From an uncultured Oscillospiraceae bacterium (lineage in GTDB: Bacteria; Bacillota; Clostridia; Oscillospirales; Oscillospiraceae), in the NCBI GenBank assembly GCA_934630495.1, contig CAKTVW010000033.1, positions 1 to 25,685 on the forward strand: 25,685 bases of DNA. The letters are read 5' to 3'. This document shows, one piece after another, positions 22,359-25,685 of the stretch. Within the stretch, counting starts at the first letter, position 1, and the number at the start of each line of letters is the position of its first letter. Both the position numbers and the translations under genes were made by a program. The notes beneath the pieces were generated by a model. That model made no database searches. It saw only the letters and a program-made list of their open reading frames with translations, and was not told the DNA's origin.

Positions 22359-22525
22359 AAGGCAACACCGCATAATTGCACCTTCCGCCTTCGCCGGATA
22401 TTTTTCGCCGATCCAGCGGTTTGAAAAGTTTGAAATACACAGAGTATTCCTGCGCTTTTCAAACCTTGGCCCGACAAAAAATCTCTCGCCGAATGCTCTC
22501 GCTGAATTATGCGGTGCTGCCTTAA
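22357..22525. mobile_element. MITE-like element with 21-bp terminal inverted repeats
   Basis: A 169-bp element bounded by 21-bp inverted repeats at 22357-22377 and 22505-22525 that differ at one base (TTAAGGCA-A/G-CACCGCATAATT). The outer TTAA may be part of the repeat or a target duplication; being palindromic, it cannot decide. Inside, GGTTTGAAAAG (22418-22428) and CTTTTCAAACC (22455-22465) form a second perfect 11-bp inverted repeat. There is no coding capacity, so it would depend on a transposase elsewhere. It lies between two convergent genes and touches both the GT2 terminator and the LURP-one stop codon. Confidence 0.75.
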
Positions 22526-22995
22526 CCGTTTCTTGAGCACTTTTCGGCGTCGATCGCCAAGGTGAGCATCAACGCCGCCAGCGCGTCGGCCGGGTCGCTG
22601 ACATCGATAACATAGGTGTCCGTCCAATGGAGCAGCTCCTTACTGACGCTTGCGACCGTCCGACCCGTGGCATCGCAGATCGTATAATCCCATTCCGTCA
22701 GGCTGCCCTGCACGGTCCAGCCCTTGCAGTCGATCTCAAATTTCGGTCTTAGGAACGTAAACTTTTTGCAGATGCTTCCGACATACGTCTCGCCCAAATA
22801 TAGGGAGAAGCGCGGAAGAAAGGTCAGGACCTCCTCCTTGACCGTGGCAATATGCGTCCCCTCGGCGTTCAGGATATGCAGCTTATGCCCCCACGACAGC
22901 TTTCCCTCTACGGTGTAAACGGTATTGCCGTCCTCGTCGTAAATATCGTAGCTGTCGAGCCAAGAGAAAAACCGCTGCTTAAACCATAGCCGCAA
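22522..22995 (-). CDS. LURP-one-related (YxjI-type) protein
   Basis: A 157-residue protein of the LURP-one-related/Tubby-like C2 family. The repeated beta-strand pattern is clear: YDIYDEDGNTVYTVEGKL, HKLHILNAEGTHIATVKEE, FEIDCKGWTVQGSL and YTICDATGRTVASVSKEL. Members are thought to bind membranes or lipids, and the bacterial role is unknown. The start is TTG at 22995, two bases after the ahcY stop, with GGAGGG seven bases upstream, so it is co-transcribed with ahcY. The stop codon TAA lies within the TTAA end of the MITE-like element, so the last residues may differ from relatives. Confidence 0.85.
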   Translation of the reverse strand: MRLWFKQRFFSWLDSYDIYDEDGNTVYTVEGKLSWGHKLHILNAEGTHIATVKEEVLTFLPRFSLYLGETYVGSICKKFTFLRPKFEIDCKGWTVQGSLTEWDYTICDATGRTVASVSKELLHWTDTYVIDVSDPADALAALMLTLAIDAEKCSRNG

Positions 22996-22997
22996 GG

Positions 22998-24242
22998 TTA
23001 CACCCTCCAGCCCGCCATATACGCCTCTTGCTCGGGCGTCAGGGCATCGATCTTCAGGCCCGCGCCGCTGAGCTTCAGGCGCGACACTGCATCGTCGATT
23101 TCCTTGGGGACCTCATAGACCCGTTTCTCCATGGCGGGACCGTGCTTCAGCATAAATTCCAGCGAAAGCGCCTGCACGGCGAAGCTGGTATCCATGATCT
23201 CGGCGGGATGTCCGTTGCCGGAGGCAAGATTGACCAGCCGTCCCTCCGCCAAGAGGTTCAGGATGCGGCCGTCGGGCAGCTCGTAGCCGACGATCTCGTT
23301 GCGGCGCTTGAAGACCCGCACGGCCATTTCTTCCAATTCCTCTCCGTTGACCTCGACGTTAAAATGTCCCGCGTTGGACAGGAACGCGTTGTTTTTCATC
23401 ACGGCAAAGTGCTTCTTGGTGATCACGTCGCGGCAGCCGGTCGTTGTGACGAAAATATCGCCCTGCGGCGCGGCCTCATCCATCGGCATAACACGGCAGC
23501 CGTCCATAGAAGCCTCCAGCGCCTTGATGGGGTCGATCTCGGTGACGATCACGTTCGCGCCCATTCCCTTTGCGCGCATTGCCACGCCCCGGCCGCAGTA
23601 GCCGTAGCCCGCAACGACCACGGTCTTCCCGGCGACGAGGAGATTCGTCGTGTGCATGATCGCGTCCCAAACGGACTGGCCCGTGCCGTACTTATTGTCA
23701 TAATAATGCTTGCACTTCGCATCGTTGACGTTCATCATCGGGAACGGCAGCAGCCCCTCGCGCGCACGGGCGTAGAGTCTGTGAATGCCTGTGGTAGTTT
23801 CCTCGGCGCCACCGATGATATTTTCCCCGAGCTGCGCAAATTCTCCGCTCAGCAGGTCTAAAAGGTCGCCGCCGTCGTCAATAATCAAATCGGGCTTACA
23901 CGACAGCGCTTCAACAAGCAGGCCTTGATATTCCTCGGCGGACACGCCGTGCATCGCATAGCATTCCACGCCCATCGAAGCAAGTCCCGCCGCGACGTCG
24001 TCCTGCGTCGAAAGCGGGTTGCAGCCCGTGGCATGGACCTCCGCGCCGCCCGCCGCCAAGCAAAGCGCCAAAAATGCCGTCTTTGCCTCCATGTGGATGG
24101 AAATGGTGATCTTCTTGCCTGCGAAGGGCTTCTCGCGCTCAAAGCGCTCGCGGATCGCGCACAATGCCGGCATAAAGTCCCGTACCCACTCGATCTTCAT
24201 GCGGCCGTATTCGGCCAATGATGCGTCTCTGACATGACTCAT
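22998..24242 (-). CDS. ahcY: Adenosylhomocysteinase
   Basis: A 414-residue NAD-dependent enzyme that splits S-adenosylhomocysteine into adenosine and homocysteine, relieving inhibition of methyltransferases. Visible motifs: HMEAKTAFL (His at about 51), ATGCNPLSTQDD, EETTTGIHRLY, the Lys/Asp pair in CKHYYDNKYGTGQS, the NAD loop VVAGYGYCGRGVA and NLASGNGHPAEIMD. It is of the shorter type seen in Thermotoga and Clostridia, without the C-terminal PDHYRY of the eukaryotic form. Some related short enzymes prefer S-inosylhomocysteine, so substrate range is not certain. ATG at 24242 has GGGAGG nine bases upstream. Confidence 0.95.
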   Translation of the reverse strand: MSHVRDASLAEYGRMKIEWVRDFMPALCAIRERFEREKPFAGKKITISIHMEAKTAFLALCLAAGGAEVHATGCNPLSTQDDVAAGLASMGVECYAMHGVSAEEYQGLLVEALSCKPDLIIDDGGDLLDLLSGEFAQLGENIIGGAEETTTGIHRLYARAREGLLPFPMMNVNDAKCKHYYDNKYGTGQSVWDAIMHTTNLLVAGKTVVVAGYGYCGRGVAMRAKGMGANVIVTEIDPIKALEASMDGCRVMPMDEAAPQGDIFVTTTGCRDVITKKHFAVMKNNAFLSNAGHFNVEVNGEELEEMAVRVFKRRNEIVGYELPDGRILNLLAEGRLVNLASGNGHPAEIMDTSFAVQALSLEFMLKHGPAMEKRVYEVPKEIDDAVSRLKLSGAGLKIDALTPEQEAYMAGWRV

Positions 24243-24272
24243 AGGGCAAAACCTCCCGATATTTCTAATCAT

Positions 24273-24301
24273 ATCATAACATAGCCCGGTTCTTTTTGCA
24301 A
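24273..24301 (-). promoter_or_regulatory. Promoter of the ahcY operon
   Basis: On the minus strand TTGCAA (24296-24301) and TATGAT (24273-24278) are 17 bp apart. The leader is about 25 nt, so there is no room for a SAH or SAM riboswitch. Confidence 0.75.
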
Positions 24302-24328
24302 GCGCCAACAAAGTTAACAGTTTTTTTA

Positions 24329-24357
24329 TGGACAAACCGCCGCATATCGGCTAGAAT
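24329..24357 (+). promoter_or_regulatory. Promoter of the rhomboid-like gene
   Basis: TGGACA (24329-24334) and TAGAAT (24352-24357) are 17 bp apart. It is back to back with the ahcY promoter. Confidence 0.7.
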
Positions 24358-24391
24358 ATAAAAATGGAGATTATTTATAAGGAGGCTGAAA

Positions 24392-25378
24392 ATGCAAAAG
24401 CTTCGTCAGCGGTATAACCGCTTCGTCATGCGCAACAGCAATCGCGGCATTCCGCATCTGATGCTCTGGCTCTGCGCGGGCAGCGCGATCGTCTATTTGT
24501 TCTCCGTCTTTACCGGCAGTCAGGAGCTGTACGACATCCTTTCGTTCGATGCTAACGCCATCCTGCACGGGCAGGTCTGGCGGCTGTTTTCCTACGTCTT
24601 TACCTTCGCGCTTGATCGTCAGTTCCTGTTCAGTACGCTGCTGGGCGCGATCTTCTCGATCCTGTTTTATTACTGGATCGGCAATCTCCTCGAGAATTTC
24701 TGGGGAACGCTGCGCTTCAACATATTCTATTTGTCCGGTGTCCTGCTGATGGATATTGCAGGCCTTCTGATGCACCTGATCTTCAAGCAGTTCGGCCTTT
24801 CCGTCAACCTCCCCGTCAGCGTGAGTTATCTCAATCTTTCCCTGTTTCTCGCGGCGGCTACCTTAGCTCCGGAAGAGCGCGTCTATTTCATGCTGCTGAT
24901 CCCGATCAAAATGAAATGGCTTGCGCTGGTATACCTGATCCTCTCGCTGATTTCTGTCGTCAGCGGCGTTGTCGGTGCATTTTCCTACCTGAAGCTCGGC
25001 CAAACGCTTCTTTTCGCAGGCTGGCTCTGCTATGCGCTCTTCCCGCTCGTCGCCCTGCTGAATTACTTTCTGTTCTTCGGCAAGGGTGTGCGGGTCCTGT
25101 TCCCGAACCTCCGACGCGTTCACAAGCAGGAAAAACGCAAGGCCGAATACTTCCGCAGAAGTCACGAAACGACGGAAAATGCCTCTCCCGTCTACCGCGT
25201 GGAGGTACAGGAGACGACAAAGCCCGCGGGCGGCGGCCGTCCCTATCGGCACAAATGTACCGTCTGCGGCCGCACGGATGCCGATTGTCCGGACTTGGAA
25301 TTTCGCTACTGCTCGAAATGCAAGGGCTACTTCTGCTACTGCATCGATCATATCAACAACCATACGCACGTTCAGTAA
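24392..25378 (+). CDS. Rhomboid-like membrane protein with C-terminal Cys/His finger
   Basis: 328 residues. The first 230 form about six membrane helices with rhomboid features: GQVWRLFSYVF (60-70) matches the conserved L1-loop WR region, and YYWIGNLLENFWGTLRF (93-109) matches the G..LE..WG motif. The catalytic GxSG serine is missing (the region reads YLNLSLFLAAA) and no histidine lies in the last helix, so it is probably a pseudoprotease. The cytoplasmic tail (287-328) has Cys289, 292, 299, 307, 310, 315 and 317, then His320, 324 and 326, a spacing like a B-box or treble-clef finger. ATG at 24392 has AAGGAGG six bases upstream. Function unknown. Confidence 0.82.
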   Translation: MQKLRQRYNRFVMRNSNRGIPHLMLWLCAGSAIVYLFSVFTGSQELYDILSFDANAILHGQVWRLFSYVFTFALDRQFLFSTLLGAIFSILFYYWIGNLLENFWGTLRFNIFYLSGVLLMDIAGLLMHLIFKQFGLSVNLPVSVSYLNLSLFLAAATLAPEERVYFMLLIPIKMKWLALVYLILSLISVVSGVVGAFSYLKLGQTLLFAGWLCYALFPLVALLNYFLFFGKGVRVLFPNLRRVHKQEKRKAEYFRRSHETTENASPVYRVEVQETTKPAGGGRPYRHKCTVCGRTDADCPDLEFRYCSKCKGYFCYCIDHINNHTHVQ

Positions 25379-25414
25379 TAGCGGAGCTTTATCGGAAACG
25401 ATTCCTGTATAAAT

Positions 25415-25452
25415 GCAGAGCGTCGACATGATGTCGGCGCTCTGCTGATTTT
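25415..25452 (+). terminator. Terminator of the rhomboid-like gene
   Basis: GCAGAGCG and CGCTCTGC enclose an inner CGACAT/ATGTCG hairpin (25415-25445), followed by TGATTTTA. Confidence 0.75.
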
Positions 25453-25606
25453 ATACTAGAATCTGTTAAAAAGCTTGAAAAGCTTTTTATAGCGCCAAGG
25501 GCGCGTCAGATTCTGCATGAGACGGCGCAGCGTGCTTTCGCACGATGCGAGTGTGCGTAGCACACGGGATTCTTGATTAAATCTTTTAATCAAGAATCAG
25601 TATTAC
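25451..25606. repeat. Repeat element of consecutive hairpins at the right end
   Basis: The first 38 bases (25451-25488) are the exact reverse complement of 329-366. Four hairpins follow: GCGCC/GGCGC (25492-25504), CGTGC/GCACG (25531-25544), GTGTGC/GCACAC (25551-25565) and a perfect 14-bp AT-rich pair (25568-25581 with 25585-25598). The outer ends (TATACTAGAATC at left, GATTCAGTATTA-like at right) are imperfect inverted repeats, as in a MITE. It lacks coding capacity. Confidence 0.6.
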
Positions 25607-25627
25607 AAAGGTTCTATAATAAAAGTT

Positions 25628-25653
25628 GGGGTCAGGCGCATCGTCCTGACCCC
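25628..25653. terminator. 9-bp hairpin near the right edge
   Basis: GGGGTCAGG (25628-25636) pairs with CCTGACCCC (25645-25653) around an 8-nt loop. On the minus strand AACTTTTATT follows, so it may terminate a gene lying beyond the window. Confidence 0.45.
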
Positions 25654-25685
25654 TTAGCTATAGAAAAAGGTTGAGCATAGAGATA

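Noticed and set aside
24243..24272. Possible SAH riboswitch before ahcY
   Set aside because: The promoter leaves a leader of about 25 nt, too short for any known SAH aptamer.
1..25685. CRISPR arrays, tRNA or rRNA genes, prophage or conjugation genes
   Set aside because: No regularly spaced repeats with spacers, no cloverleaf or rRNA sequence and no phage or transfer genes were recognised on either strand.

Overview
The window looks like chromosomal DNA of a GC-rich, endospore-forming member of the Clostridia, most likely an Oscillospiraceae/Ruminococcaceae-type gut bacterium. This rests on dipicolinate synthase (dpaA-dpaB), a DUF4364 regulator, a long-form hibernation factor, a type III pantothenate kinase, an S-layer-homology (SLH) surface protein, strong AGGAGG ribosome sites and frequent GTG/TTG starts. 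The species call is inference. I see no phage, conjugative element, IS transposase, CRISPR array, tRNA or rRNA.

Layout. 1-374 is gene-free and full of hairpins and repeats. 375-4494 (minus) is a small protein followed by truA, an ArsC/Spx-like protein, a membrane zinc-ribbon protein and cca, joined by stop/start overlaps; guaD follows from its own consensus promoter. 4702-6987 (minus) is a secreted protein with two lysozyme-like modules, two InlB-type repeats and three SLH domains. 7136-8053 (minus) is a monoacylglycerol-lipase-like hydrolase. 8241-8408 (plus) is a 55-residue membrane protein. 8412-9661 (minus) is a phosphoesterase plus coaX. 9811-10883 (plus) is a cassette of three small proteins, two with long proline-rich tracts. 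11071-11881 (minus) holds an acyl-carrier-like protein and a PheB-type ACT protein. 11982-13037 (plus) is an AI-2E/YtvI permease. 13202-16820 (plus) is a nucleoside-type ABC importer (ATPase and two permeases) without its binding lipoprotein. 16974-17924 (plus) is a CPBP protease. 17925-18468 is a gene-free, highly structured stretch with a candidate small RNA. 18469-19728 (minus) holds hpf and a DUF4364 gene. 19859-21237 (plus) is dpaA-dpaB, then a GT2 glycosyltransferase. 22357-22525 is a MITE-like element at the 3' end of a LURP-one gene lying downstream of ahcY. 24392-25378 (plus) is a rhomboid-like protein with a C-terminal Cys/His-rich finger, followed by a repeat matching one at the left end of the window.

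How the genes fit together. Most are housekeeping: tRNA maturation, CoA synthesis, SAH recycling, purine salvage (guaD plus nucleoside import) and ribosome hibernation. Sporulation is represented by dpaAB and perhaps the YtvI-like permease and the proline-rich cassette.

The most unusual signals are: two unlinked promoters, each heading a small-protein gene, that share a palindrome (ATGTCC...GGACAT) exactly 9 bp before TATACT; the structured RNA candidate next to hpf; the proline-rich three-gene cassette; an acyl-carrier-like protein without the DSL motif; a catalytically dead rhomboid with a B-box-like tail; and a MITE that supplies a gene's stop codon.
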